Positions 47,461 through 58,834 of a stretch of DNA of 64,000 nucleotides are shown here, in pieces. Location of the stretch: assembly GCA_002007465.1 (NCBI GenBank), contig LNAC01000770.1, forward strand, positions 406,250-470,249, in the 5' to 3' direction. Both the position numbers and the translations under genes were made by a program. Origin of the DNA: Ailurus styani. Taxonomy: Eukaryota; Chordata; Mammalia; Carnivora; Ailuridae. The notes beneath the pieces are model-generated. The model worked only from the letters and a program-made list of their open reading frames with translations, was not told where the DNA came from and ran no database searches. The number at the start of each line of letters is the position of its first letter. The stretch's first letter is position 1.

Positions 47461-48789
47461 GGCACTGTCTCAGACTGCAGCTCTTTCCTGCAGAAGAGGA
47501 ATCTACAGTTCTCAGACTGTGGGGAGTTTTCATTTGCTTCAAGCTCAATTTGTGCATGAATGCTGATACCTCTCTTGTCTGCGCATTGCCCATGTTGGAG
47601 CATAATTGTCTTGTTGTAGCACAAGCCCTTCAAGCTTCTCTACTGCAGCAGATCATCTCTCTGAGGGTAAAGCCAAATGCAGGAGCTGCAAGGGTGAGCC
47701 ACCCCTTCTTCTAGAGTTGAGAGTGGTTTGTAGTAATTAAGAAGGCGGTGGACAGCATGTTGTTGTTTCTGTTCTCTGACCTTCCTGATGCCCTAGCAGT
47801 GCTTGGGAAAGTGGGAACAAGCTGGGAGGCTGGACTGTCCTTGGCGTGTCAGTGCCAAGCATTATCATTGTCAACAACATCAGAAAGAAGGAATGCAGGG
47901 CGGGATGGGGCTGTCCCTTTTCTGTGGTAGGGCCAGGCCAGGGCTGGTAATACCATCAAACACGGAAATATTTTCCCCAGAGATGCTACCCACGCCAGGG
48001 AAATGACAGACCTTCCTAACAAAGATTGCCAAGGCCCAGGGCATCCCCCTGAGGGACAGGGCTGGTCACTCTGCCAGCCCCCAGCCCCAGAGCCTCAGGG
48101 CTCAGATGGGACCCAGAGGCAGGCAGAGGCTCTCTTTTAAGTAAGGGAATCTTATTGCCAACAAAATCTTATGAGGAGGCAGTATACAAAGCTGAAAAAG
48201 GGGGGGCCACCTTCTAATAGTATAAGTTATTTTATAGATTTAAATTGAATAAATTATTATAAACTGGTCAATAAAAACAATGAGGCTTTTCTGACAAATA
48301 CAAACATTTTAATGGGAGGTATGGATGGCTTTGGCTGACATATATGCAAGCCAACATCTCACTTTCTTATGGTATTTTGTGACACATCATACAGATCAAC
48401 TATTACAAATTCCTAAAGTTTAAAAATATCTTGCTTTGCAATTTCAAGATATATTAAAATTAAGAGGGCAGGAGATTAATTTTTGGAGTCCATGTTAAAA
48501 CACACTATCCTGGCAGTTGAGACTTGGGTGGTTTCCAATGATTTGTATGTTGGCCGTTATATCTTTGAAAATATTTTCTTAATTTTTAGTTTTAGAATAG
48601 TTAAATTATACATAAAAAACTAAAATGAATCTTTGTAGAACTCTCTGATACTGGCAGACCTCTAGGACTCAGAGGAGCTCGCATTAGAAGCCACTGGTCC
48701 AGGTAAGTCAAAGATGGCCTTCATTTGGGACTCTGTGAGTATGTGCTGGGCTGTTCATTACTAACTGCCTGCAGATTTCAGAATGTTCA
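47461..48789. other. Unassigned, G/C-richer single-copy-looking stretch
   Basis: 47,700-48,150 has a high-complexity, non-repetitive look with palindrome-like ggaaatattttcc (47,965-47,977) and several gccagg/cctgg strings. No open frame of interest is present. It could be a conserved non-coding element, which the sequence alone cannot prove. Confidence 0.4.
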
Positions 48790-49020
48790 CTGGGTAGTCA
48801 GCACCATAACATGGTGGTTAGAACATGGGCTTTGTTGTCAGATAAAGCAAGGTCTGAATACGAGCCCTGCCACGCAGTTTCTAAGATCACTGTTTCTTTG
48901 TCCTCCATTTCCTCATCTGTGGACCAGAAATGGTGCTACCTAAGCAATATGATTCCTTTGAAAATGCAATGACATTATGTATTTAAATCTCTTAGATCAG
49001 GGGTTGGCATTTAGAAAGTA
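48790..49020 (+). mobile_element. MIR
   Basis: 'ataacatggtggttagaaca', 'tcctccatttcctcatctgt' and 'gatcaggggttggcatttag' are in order on the plus strand. Confidence 0.8.
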
Positions 49021-50819
49021 CTTTCAAAGGGGGAGTGGGAGCAACTACTTTGGGCAGGGCTGCCAAGGACTGAGGGCTATGCAGGCTGCTGAGTGGTGCC
49101 TGGTCTCCAGAATGTCAGTATCCTTTGGAGGCCATTTTGTATCCAGCTTCCATGTCACCCAAGCTCCAGGCTCACATGTACAGCTTGTAGCAGATTTGGG
49201 TGTCTAGTAGCAGCTCAAACTCAGAAACAAACAGAATTTAGGATCCACTAAACTCTTAATGCTGTCTACCCCCAGATCGTATTATTCTCCTGGCTAATGA
49301 CCTTAAAATATTATTGACCTTCCTTACCAGGGCCCGTGACCTTGGACTCAAAGTGGGGTCCACAGCCCAGCAGCCCAGATGTCTCTCCTGGAGCTTGTTA
49401 GAAACACAGATACTCTGGACCTCTAGAATTGGAAGCTGCTTTTTAACAAGACTCCTGGCAATTTTCCTGCATGTGCAGTTTGAGATACACTGAGCCCACT
49501 CTTTCTGACCTCAAGGATTGCACTCCTCCCACAAGACATCCAACACTATGAAAGCCTGGACCAGCCTCTCACACTTCTGGAACCCCTTCCATGAATGAAG
49601 GGTAATTTTTGAGTTGTTTAAATGTCTGGCCATTCTGATGATTAATTTAGGATCCATGAGAGGTTGCCCTGGGCTCAGATCTAGGCAGATAGACTTCCCA
49701 CTCCAGTGAATGAACCCCCATGTGGACTCTTTCCAGGCTGATCCTTCAGACTCACAGGCAGGAACTGTCCCATAGACAAATGGCTAGTGAAGTCCCCCAG
49801 GCCTCTTGCTCACAGCTCAGTTCTGGGCCTTGGTCCACTCTGAACCATGTATATCTGTCAATGAATATTGTCATACAGACACACATTTGGGTTGTGTTTT
49901 GGTGTTTGATGATGGCAGAAATAAGATTTCTAGGTCTCTCAGTGTCAGCAATGTCAATCTCAGAGGCCACATTAGGAAGTAGTTTGAATACATGAAGAGT
50001 TGCCTGGAGGCCCAGGGGACAGTGGAAATACAGCATCATTGATGCTTTTTCTTTTTTAGCCTAAATGGGGAGTGACCTTTCTTTTGCCCTAGCCCAGAGA
50101 CTTGCTGCTACTAAAAGGGACAGCAGTCTCTCACCTCCGTAGAGAATGATGATGAACATTTCAGAACCAGACAGAAAAGCAAAAACCAGCTGGCAGTCAG
50201 TCTCATCCCATGCCCTAGTGAGGACTTGATGGGGGACTTTGGCCTCTGTAACAGCTTGTTTTTCTTCAGTAGCCTGAAGATCTGAACTGTAGGATCTCAT
50301 AGTCAGAAGAGACTTGGAGACCTACACCCTCTATGGCAGTGGCAGCTCCTGGCTGAGGAGGAGAGTCACGTGAGAAAGCTCCCTCTGAAAGCGTTTGAGG
50401 CACAACAGTGGGTGATCACCATGATAGACCCAATGAATAGCAGGAGGAGGTCTGCTCCTCCAGGCCCTGGGTGAATATCTGCTTGGGACCCCTAGGTTCA
50501 GGTCCATGGAGAGGAAGGCCTGCACATGTTTGATCAAATGACAAGATATCAGAGTCCAGGTGTGCCTCCACCTAGCTTCGGTGAGGACCGAGGTCTGCAA
50601 CCCAACACTGGTCGCCAGAATGGCTGGATACAGTTCTGTGGTGTGGCCTGGCCTGTCAGCCTCCACCACAGCATGGCTATGGGCCAAAGAGCACTAGCTG
50701 AGGATGGGAAGGGGAGCCCTAGGAGCCAGGGATTCCTGGGACTTAGGACACTTTTTCCACCCCTACTTCTCCCTGTGGTTTCCTCTTTCTAAATGGATTA
50801 TGGCCTGATTTCTTTTGGC
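49021..50819. other. Unassigned; weak exon-like frames on the minus strand
   Basis: Minus-strand segments 50,135-50,273 (AG before, GTGAGA after) and 49,814-50,003 (AG before, GTGAGC after) are open in at least one phase. One phase of the first gives a signal-peptide-like start, MRLTASWFLLFCLVLKCSSS. The frame 50,331-50,687 is open too. None shows a known domain. I list these as unproven. Confidence 0.3.
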
Positions 50820-51130
50820 TAATACCTTGCATGCTCTTCTCTTTCATGTCTCTCTTTTACCAACTACCTAACCAGCCAGAAATGCTCTCCCTTTTCCAGA
50901 CCCCTTACCCACAATCCAAGTTTTACACCCTTGAAGGCTTGGTTCAAGTCCTGGCCCCTCCTTGAACTTGTCCCACGGCTCCAGCCCTGGAGCTCTGCTT
51001 CTCTGTCTCCGAATGCCTCTCTCTTTCTTAGCGGTGTTGAGTTTCCCAGGTGTTGGTCACCCCAACATGACTGTGTGACTTCAGGGTTAGTGGCCTTGTC
51101 TGTATAGTCAGTTATACTCATGAAGCACTT
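50820..51130 (+). mobile_element. L2-like fragment
   Basis: 'aaggcttggttcaagtcctg', 'gcccctccttgaacttgtcc' and 'cctctctctttcttagcggt' follow L2 3'-end order. It is diverged. Confidence 0.5.
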
Positions 51131-51172
51131 ATGGCTCACCTGGTACCCTGTAGGTGCAAAGCAGTATGATGT

Positions 51173-51173
<1 letters not shown>

Positions 51174-51219
<46 letters not shown>
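51174..51219. repeat. (GT)9(GA)14 compound microsatellite
   Basis: A clean GT run switches directly to a GA run at about 51,192, between two L2-like segments. Confidence 0.95.
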
Positions 51220-51222
<3 letters not shown>

Positions 51223-52046
51223 TCTGCTTTTAAGGAACTTAAAGTCTAGAAGGAAGGATAAACCATGGCACAAATGGCTAAAGTGGGAATATGATGAATA
51301 ATAGACACAAGGCAACATGAAGATTCAAAGGAAAGAAAGATTGTGAAGGGGGTCGAGAATTGCTGGAGGGAGCCTGGGACCTCTGCACCAGGTCTTGGAG
51401 GGTGCAAAGAGCTTCACCTGGCATGAATAGACAGAGGGAGGAGGGACTTTCTGGGAAGAGAGCTGCTTGTGCAAAGGCACAGAGGGCAGAAAGTGCAGGC
51501 CGTTCTGGGGAAGCAGAGTCCCCACCAAGGCTGAGGCCTTCAGTGTGGCACAGGAGGCTAGGGCTTGGTAGCATGGCATGACCTGCTTTTCTGTGCTCTG
51601 GGAGGTCACTGGAACCAGGCAGGGAATGTGGCCCACTGGGGATCCCCTGAGGACTCAGAAGTGATGGAATATGGGTGTGGAAGCTCTGTGTTATGGCTGT
51701 ACCTAAGTCTTCATGGTCCCCATCCCAAACACTTCTGACTCCTGAAGCCAGGCTCCCCAGTAAAGCTGTTGGGGGCATTTGGCCTGGACCACAGCACCCA
51801 ATGACCAGCACCCTGAAGAGAGAATGGGGGATATACTCAGTGATGGGAATACATGTCAATTTTCTCAATTTTCTCAATCTCATGTAAGCCTTTATTTTCC
51901 CTCACCCCAAAGATTGCAGACAGAAATCTGTACAAGCCAAGGTCTAGGCTCTGAAAGAAATTTAGGTATTACCCAAAAGAAGCATGTCATAAAACTGAGC
52001 ACATGCTCCAGGCCTGGTGGCCCCTCAGACACCCACTCCTTCCTAC
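51220..52046. other. Ancient repeat-like, then unassigned
   Basis: 51,225-51,490 ('ttaaggaacttaaagtctag', 'agctgcttgtgcaaaggcac') resembles a widely dispersed ancient mammalian repeat. The 201-codon minus-strand frame over 51,278-51,883 lies across it and is not credible as a gene. Confidence 0.45.
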
Positions 52047-52118
52047 CAGGCATGAGCAGATTAACCTGGTTGTGTTCTCTGTGGAGAAGGCACTCCTCCA
52101 GATGGACACTGCAGCATC
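52047..52118 (-). other. Weak exon-like segment (24 codons)
   Basis: AG before 52,118 and GTAGGA after 52,047 bound 72 bp that read DAAVSIWRSAFSTENTTRLI and continue open. The intervening intron to the previous candidate would be only 66 bp, which is short for a mammal, so this is doubtful. Confidence 0.2.
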
Positions 52119-52184
52119 CTGTATGACTCAGTGTCTCCCCAGGCTGGGCCAGCTTCCTCCAGCACAAACACTGCCATCTGTCAC

Positions 52185-52373
52185 CTGGAGGAGCAGGGAC
52201 ATCTCCCACTCCAGGTCTTCGATCCTCTGAGCCAGGTGAGCTCTTCTAACTCCCAGCATCAGGGTCTGCTCACTCTTCAGGGCCCAGGTCCCCAGATTCT
52301 CTCCTGGGCCACTTGCCTCTGCTGGGTAGGGTCTTTCTTCTTGCCACATACAAGGGAAGATGCTGGGAACCTT
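52185..52373 (-). CDS. Candidate internal exon, coiled-coil-like (63 codons)
   Basis: On the minus strand the segment follows a pyrimidine-rich acceptor (ccttttcag|AAGGTT) and ends at a donor (CTCCAG|GTGACA). Its length is 189 bp, exactly 63 codons, open from end to end in phase 0. The peptide begins KVPSIFPCMWQEERPYPAEA and ends LGVRRAHLAQRIEDLEWEMS followed by LLLQ; the last third has a heptad-like pattern of L/I at a/d positions, as in a coiled coil. It lies downstream of the exon-like segment at 53.7 kb, with the same strand and phase. I do not recognise the gene. The alternative is a chance splice-flanked frame or a decayed exon. Confidence 0.45.
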
Positions 52374-53684
52374 CTGAAAAGGACACAAACAGAAAAAGGA
52401 GATGTGGCCCCTGAGAGTTGTAAACTCACTCTTTCCTGAATCCACCATGTCACGTTGGCAAGACTCTTGTCACTCTGACAGTCTCTAGCCATTACCACCC
52501 ATCCAAATACTTGGGAAGATGCCAATAAGTCACCTCCAGGGACTGACCTCACAATTAACTAATAAAGACATACTGTTCCCTGAGTTTATGTTGCTACATT
52601 AATGCACAACAACAACTAATTATATCATTACATAATCATCATGGTTAATAATCTGGAATAATTATTGAATAATTAAATCTTGCTGCATTTTATAGCCCGT
52701 CAGCTCATCCTGGTTTTTTTCTTCCTTAATACTAGAGATATTTATATAATGTCTCTTTAATCTTGAAGTATCCCAGTTACTTAATCCTCACCAAATCATC
52801 TGAGCCCCTCAATGCAGCCAATGATAGGTCCCTGTTCAAGGTCCCTCCGCAGTCGAACTGACATCATAGCTGCCTATCTGAACTGGAAGGTGGCTGTGTA
52901 GAGACCCCACAGCTTAGTGTGACTTTTTGGGAAAAGTCTAGATGAGGCTCGGGGAAGGAACAATAGACACACAGAGGAAAGAATACAATGGGAAGTTGGC
53001 ATCTGCATTTGGGTTTCATGAGGAAGACCCACCTTCGGGGTTCAGGGAAACTTTTGGACCTCAGGAGACAGTTCCTGCAGCCCTGCTGGAAAGGGCATCC
53101 GTGCATTTCATGGCTGTTACACAGTCCCTGCCATGCCTTTGTTTGTATACAAGATAACTTTTTCTTTAGTCATTTGTGAGCATAGATGTCCTTTCTTATT
53201 GTTTTTGTTGTAAGAGTGAAGTCTGCTTGACCAAGAAGAACAGATTTTCCAGACCTCCTAACATTAAGGCCTAGGCACATACAATGTTCTCGTGGAATTC
53301 TCTGTATTTATGGAGCATTGCCGTGCCCCAACCCTGCTCCTCCTGGGTCCTCACTCCTGGGGCCCTTCCTAGTTGAAGACAGAATTCCTTGGTGACACAG
53401 ATATCCTGGCACAGATGCCCACTCTGGGAAGTCTGGTGAGAGGAGGTGTCTATGCATGCTCCTCCACCACCCAGGGCATTGCCTGTGTTTAGCAACTCAG
53501 CAAGGCAGGGAGTAGGGTGAAATGATGGAGGAATGGGCTTGGTTGCAAAAGTTAAGAGTATGCCAAAAAACTCAGGTCAAAATGGTATTTTGATGGTCTG
53601 GTCTCAACTCCTTCTATAGAAGACAGTGAGACCCAGCTGTCTGTGGGTACCTCAGGAGCTGAGGTAGTGGTCTGCTGGGCTTAC
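52374..53684. other. Putative intron / unassigned
   Basis: Between the two candidate exons. Frames at 52,864-53,179 overlap on both strands without convincing splice context. No repeat family is recognised except A/T-rich text at 52,600-52,680. Confidence 0.4.
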
Positions 53685-53822
53685 CATAAATGCATTGCCT
53701 TCACTTGGGGGCAGTTGTCCTGGTTTGTCTTTTTCCTTCTGGAGCTCTAGGGCTTGAGCAGTGAGCTGGAAGAATTCCTCATTCAGCTCATCCAGAGTAT
53801 CTTCCACCTGCCATATCTTTCT
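53685..53822 (-). CDS. Candidate internal exon, coiled-coil-like (46 codons)
   Basis: On the minus strand it follows ccttgtttctag|AGAAAG and ends GCATTTATG|GTAAGC, a strong donor. The 138 bp are exactly 46 open codons in phase 0: RKIWQVEDTLDELNEEFFQL, then TAQALELQKEKDKPGQLPPS, then EGNAFM. The charged, leucine-patterned first 30 residues predict an alpha-helical coiled coil. Codon use and splice sites look more like a functional exon than any other part of the window. Together with 52,185-52,373 it suggests one minus-strand gene with phase-0 introns. The protein family is not recognised. Confidence 0.55.
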
Positions 53823-55527
53823 CTAGAAACAAGGACACATGGTAAAGGCTGCTATAGAGGAATGCACAGGGGCTACAAGAGCAAAAAGCAGGACTTCCAA
53901 TCCAGGTAGGTGTGACCAGGGAGAACTTTCTTGAAGATGGCACATCTCAGCTGAATTTTAACAATAAGCAGGAATTAGCTGAGTGGACAAAGGGAGAAGG
54001 GCATGCTAGGCAAAGGGAACAGCATGAATGGAAACATAGAGATATGAGAGAGAAAGGGAACATTCATCCATCTATCACTCTATCCATCTGTCCATCCACT
54101 CATGAGTAAAAAAAGATTTATTGAGCACCCAGTATGTGTCAAGCCAGTGATTAGTTCTGAAATTCCATTAGCGAACTTTCATGGGGTTTACAGTCCATCA
54201 AGAATGGCAGACCTAAAACAAGGAATTATGAGTGATGGATGTTGCCTCTGGGTTGCTATGGGAAGGTTGCTACAGGAAGTAGTCCAACTTCAGTTTGGTG
54301 GTAGCATGGAATTTGTTTGGAAAAGTAGAAGGAGATGATGTTGGAGAAATGGAGGTGATGTGGGGGCTAGAGACAGTAGGCCACAAAGCACCTTGTGCAC
54401 TAGTCTCAGCTACTATGGCAGAGACTTTTTTATTAATAGAATTGGATTTGTTGGAAGTGTTGTGTGCTCAGCTGAAAAACTGCTTATTTCAGACTCTCCT
54501 CTGATTGAGATTACAATATGACTAAGTTTTGACCAATGAGATGTAAAAGAAAATTGTTGAAAGGATGGATTTTAGAAAACCTCTTTAAAAAGAGAGCTGA
54601 CTCAGTCAGCCTGTGCCCTTTTACCTTCCTAACTTTACAGGAGCCATCTTAAGACCACAAAGACCATGAAGATGAAAGTCATGTGCTAAGGGTTATGAAG
54701 CAGAAAGATAGAAAGATCCTAGAGTTTGTAGATCATAGATGCTGATGGGCTCACTTTTGAACACATTACATTTAAACTATTTGTGGGCATACCCTCCGAT
54801 ATTACAACATCCAATTGCCTGGTAAACTTGGTTGTCATGGATAGTTCACCTCTTTCTCCACACATGAAATGCCAGATAAAATACAAATACAAATGCAGAA
54901 CCACGTTTCAATGGCAACTCTCTTGACACCGGAGATAAAGAGATAAGTCAGTGGTAGGAGGAAGCTGAAGGCACATAGCATGTAGGTATTTTTTCTTAAA
55001 GGCTGAGGTGTTAACTGCCATCTTGGGCAGGTGGTGTTGAGGTCATGAGGCTATTTATGGTGGGAACTGGTCCGTGGCTGCCTGAGTAAAGTCTGGACTC
55101 AGGAAGTGGCTCTCTATTCTCTGAACTTGAATTAAAAACCTATGTCTGGAGTGAGCACATGGACCATTGTTAAGCAAGCTTGTTGCTCAGGGCTGAGGCT
55201 GGAACGGATTCGATGTGAGAAATTGGAACCATGAGGTTTAGCACACTGTAAGAGGCCAGATGAGAGAGAGAGAGATGAGGGATGTGGAAACTAATCTCCA
55301 AAGAGAACTGGAAGCAACAAACCTCATAGTGTGCAAGTGGAGACAATCATAGTTGCCCCACAGGGAGGCATGCACAGAGGATAATCCCCCTGAAGATGAC
55401 TTGTGGATGAAAACACAAAATATGGAAGGAAATCCAATGGCACAAAAGTGAGCAGACTTGATGAAAATACCCCCCCCATCAGATAACAGTGAGATCTGAG
55501 CATGACTATCATATAATCATGTTTAAA
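53823..55527. other. Unassigned with ancient repeat scraps
   Basis: 53,905-54,060 ('gagaagggcatgctaggcaa', 'agggaacagcatgaatggaa') and 54,110-54,190 ('atttattgagcacccagtat') are L2-like or other ancient dispersed repeats. 54,400-54,760 ('tgaccaatgagatgtaaaag', 'caggagccatcttaagacca') resembles an old LTR/DNA element. 54,066-54,100 is a degenerate (CATC)n tract. No gene supported. Confidence 0.45.
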
Positions 55528-56002
55528 GTGTGAAAGAAGAGGGGGCACCTAGGTGGCTCAGTCAGTTAAGTATCTGACTCTTGATTTCAGCTCAGATCAT
55601 GACCTCATTGTCATGGGATTGAGCCCCATGTGGGGCTCCTCACTCAGTAGAGAGTCTGCTTGAGATTCTTTTGCTCCTCTCCCTCTACCCCATCCCCAAC
55701 ATATGCATACACTCTGTCTCTCTTTCTCTATCTAAAATAAATAAATAGGGCACCTGGGTGGCTCAGTGGGTTAAAGCCTCTGCCTTCGGCTCAGGTCATG
55801 ATCCCAGGGTCCTGGGATCAAGGCCCGCATCGGGCTCTCTGCCCGGCGGGGAGCCTGCTTCCTCCTCTCTCCTCTCTGCCTGCCTCTCTGCCTACTTGTA
55901 ATCCCTCTCTCTGTGTCAAATAAATAAATAAAATCTTTAAAAAAAAATAAAAAATAAATAAAATAAATAAATAAATCTTTTTTAAAAATGTGTGAAGGAA
56001 GA
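55528..56002 (+). mobile_element. CAN-SINE with a younger CAN-SINE in its tail
   Basis: The outer SINE starts at 55,541 (gggggcacctaggtggctca). At 55,748 a second, less diverged SINE begins in its (AAAT)n tail ('gggcacctgggtggctcagt', 'gggttaaagcctctgccttc') and ends near 55,930. The rest of the outer A/T tail follows. Outer flanks gtgtgaaagaaga (55,528-55,540) and gtgtgaaggaaga (55,990-56,002) enclose both. Confidence 0.95.
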
Positions 56003-57306
56003 CAAGAGAAGGAATAGAAACCATAAAGCAAGCACAGGAACATTGTGGAGAAAAATAAATCTAGAAATGAAAACACATGAAGAGAATAACAATGGCTTAC
56101 ATATAGACCCAAGTGTAGTGAATTTGTAGAAACTTGTGAAGAAATCACCTGGAATATGGAACCCAGAGGCAAATAGATGAGAAACATAAAGGAGAAGTGA
56201 AGAAATACAGAGGTAGAAATTTTAAGTGTTGTCTAGCAATATCCATTAATAGATGTGCTTTTTGCATATGCATTTTTACAAGTGTCTGTATTGTATGTTC
56301 ATTTTGCCATCTCATTGGGCACCAAGATGCCTTCCTGACCTGTCAGTTCCTTGAGCAAGGGAAATGGATTTGATGTGTCTTTGGATCCCTAGTTCCCTTA
56401 CACTCAGCCTTTCTTCTGTAAACGCTGGTTGAAAAAGATGGGGATCAGGGCAATGTCTCCTTCCCCTTCATCATTTGTGTTTCTGAATGAGATTAGGCAG
56501 CATGATACAGAAGAAAAAGCACAAGTTTCTAATGTGAATAGAATGGAATTTGAAACTCTCTTGGGCAAAGTTGCCTCCCTCTCTGACATTCAGCTTCCAC
56601 AGTTGAAGAGTCAATGGGTCTGTCTCAGAGGGCTTTTGTGAGGTTCACATGGGTGTTCTCTGTGAAAGCAATCAGCATAGGCCTGGCTCATCAGAGGCTC
56701 TCAACAAATGATACCTTCTCTTTCTGCCCTTCTTGGTCACCAATGTGACTCCCTGTGTATTTTGCAGAAAGAGAAGTAATCATGGCTTAGTGTGTGGGGA
56801 TGATGGCTAAAGTCATTACCATCCATTTTGGAAACCAATGGCTTCCCATGTCATGTAACTCTATTATGTCATGGACTGTCATAGTATCTGCTATTTTACC
56901 TTCATGAAGAAGGAAAGGGTAAAAATGTTCTTTCCATAGAAAGAATGACCCAATCTGTGACCACCCTGGGTTGTGTGAAGGAATAGTGTCAGTAACATCT
57001 GTAGGTGTTGCTGTACCTTTATGGGGGTGGCACTTGTTTTAAGTGAATGAGCAGAAACTGTAATCTTTGAGGATGCCTTATGGACAAAACATTATGTTTC
57101 GTAGGCTTCTTTCCCATTTCCATTCCCTTTACTATCAGATCTGCTCAAGTATCTTTTGATTAAGAAGAAATGAAAAACAAAAATATGCCAGAAAAAATCT
57201 CCCAACTTTCATTTTTCTCATTGTAAGAGGTAACCCTGGTTCAATGTAAAATATTAGTAAACATAACATTTAAATATATAAGTGAGTACATTAATATCAT
57301 GATAAC
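56003..57306. other. Unassigned, with MIR
   Basis: 56,480-56,720 is a plus-strand MIR-like copy ('tgatacagaagaaaaagcac', 'cctctctgacattcagcttc', 'gcataggcctggctcatcag'). The remainder is unassigned. Confidence 0.5.
56480..56720 (+). mobile_element. MIR
   Basis: MIR order is kept: sensor words 'gattaggcagcatgatacag', 'cttgggcaaagttgcctccc', 'tgaggttcacatgggtgttc', 'gaggctctcaacaaatgata'. Confidence 0.75.
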
Positions 57307-57309
57307 CTA

Positions 57310-57794
57310 CTGAGGTCCCACTTCTTTGCCCTCTCTGGACCTATGGCCTTCACCATGTTCTTCTGTAGTGCTCTCCCACTGTGTGTAGGCTTTTTTTCTC
57401 ATAGCTTGAAGCTGAGCTCCACCATCTGACTTCCTTTGGCCATTAATACAGGCAGAAGTTACTTGGTGCCAGTTCTGAGCCTGGGCCTGAAGAGACCTTT
57501 TGTGACTCTGCCAATACTGTAAGAAGGACATGTCCAGGCTAGTCTGCTGGCCCTGGGAGGAGGAGGAGAGACCCCTGATGCACAGTTGCCCTGATACTGT
57601 GTCTCAGGCAAGCCCAGTCTGGATCCGAGGCCCAGGTGAAATGCAGACACCCTGTGAGATCCAGAACTGGGGGGCAGGCACAGACCAAATTAGGGGAACC
57701 CCCAGACACAGAAGCAATAAAAGCTTATTGTTCTTTGCTTTTGAGGCTTTCTGTTGTTAGTCCTTTTGTCAGAAGCAAAAGCTAACTGATACTC
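57310..57794 (+). mobile_element. MaLR (MLT1-like) LTR
   Basis: 'atctgacttcctttggccat', 'aagaaggacatgtccaggct', 'agtctgctggccctgg', 'gaagcaataaaagcttattg' and the terminal 'aaagctaactgatac' follow the MLT1-type LTR layout. The polyadenylation-signal region (aataaa) is at 57,716-57,721. It is solo, with no internal region. Confidence 0.75.
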
Positions 57795-58013
57795 AGTAAT
57801 CATTTTTTTTTAAAGATTTTATTTATTTATTTGACAGAGAGAGATAAAGCGAAAGAGAAACACCAGCAGGGGGAGTGGGAGAGGGAGAAGCAGGCTTTCC
57901 CTCAGGGCCGGGAGCCCAATGGGGGGCTTGATCCCAGGACCCTGGGATCATGACCTGAGCTGAAGGCAGACCCTTAATGACTGAGCCACCCAGGTGTCCC
58001 CTTAGTAATCATT
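57795..58013 (-). mobile_element. CAN-SINE
   Basis: Antisense body of about 57,805-58,003 with head 'gactgagccacccaggtgtc' and tail 'attttatttatttatttgac'. The sequence agtaatcatt flanks it at 57,795-57,804 and 58,004-58,013. It abuts the MaLR LTR end. Confidence 0.96.
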
Positions 58014-58834
58014 CTTACATTTTGGACCTTCTAATTTCAGTTTTTCTCTCTCTCTTCCCTCAAGTTAGTCTACTACTGTTCTTATGGCCCTCTCTGTTTT
58101 TTCCATGTGTCTTTTTAAGAATATATACACCCACATATGAAATCATTCTACATGTGCAATTCTCTGTCTTCATCTTTTACCTTAATAACATTGAAAATTC
58201 TCTATAACCTTATTTTTCATAAAGGCATTAATATCTAATGATAGAGCTCTACCATAATTTCGGTAAACCTTATATTATCAGAAATTTAGATATCTCCATT
58301 TAGTTTTATAACATAAGACATTTCAATGTCCTCGTTTCCTCATATTTGTCTGCATTTAAATTTTTTCCCCCTTAAAGAGATTCTTAGGATTGGAGATACT
58401 GAGTGGACTGAATATTTTAGAGACTTTTGACACAAAGTGCCAGATTGGTTTCCAGCAAGGTTTTAGCTTTTTATCCTCAATCAGCTAGATGTGTGAGTGT
58501 CTATCTCTTTCATCTTCACATTTAGTTGTTTAGTTAAATGTTTTATGTAGTTATACAAGGGCATCTAGTTTAATTAACATTTCTCTGATTCTTTGAACAT
58601 TTTTCATAAAATCTTACATGTTGGTATTTCCTTTCTCTTAGGGCCATTTACACATTATTTTTTCTCACAGAGAAAAAGTATCTGTTGATGGCAAATTTTG
58701 ACCTAGAGAATCCCATTTTATGCTATTATGTGATCATACTTATTGATACTTTCCTTTAGGATTTTTTTCATTGTTTTGAAGATTCTTTTAAACCTTCACA
58801 GGCTCCCACCTTTTGGCCTTATGAATATTATAGA
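58014..58834. other. Unassigned A/T-rich sequence
   Basis: 'aatcttgttttgtagagatg'-type L1 words are absent. 58,380-58,760 resembles antisense old L1 text ('ttaattaacatttctctgat') but cannot be assigned firmly. No gene. Confidence 0.4.

Noticed and set aside
51278..51883. Minus-strand open stretch of 201 codons
   Set aside because: It overlies an ancient repeat-like segment and has frames open on the opposite strand too. No family resemblance or splice context.
57307..57531. Minus-strand frame following an acceptor-like ttcttacag, first taken as an exon (WQSHKRSLQAQAQNWHQ…)
   Set aside because: The plus strand of the same DNA is a MaLR/MLT1-like LTR with its characteristic landmarks and ending, so the frame is antisense to a repeat.
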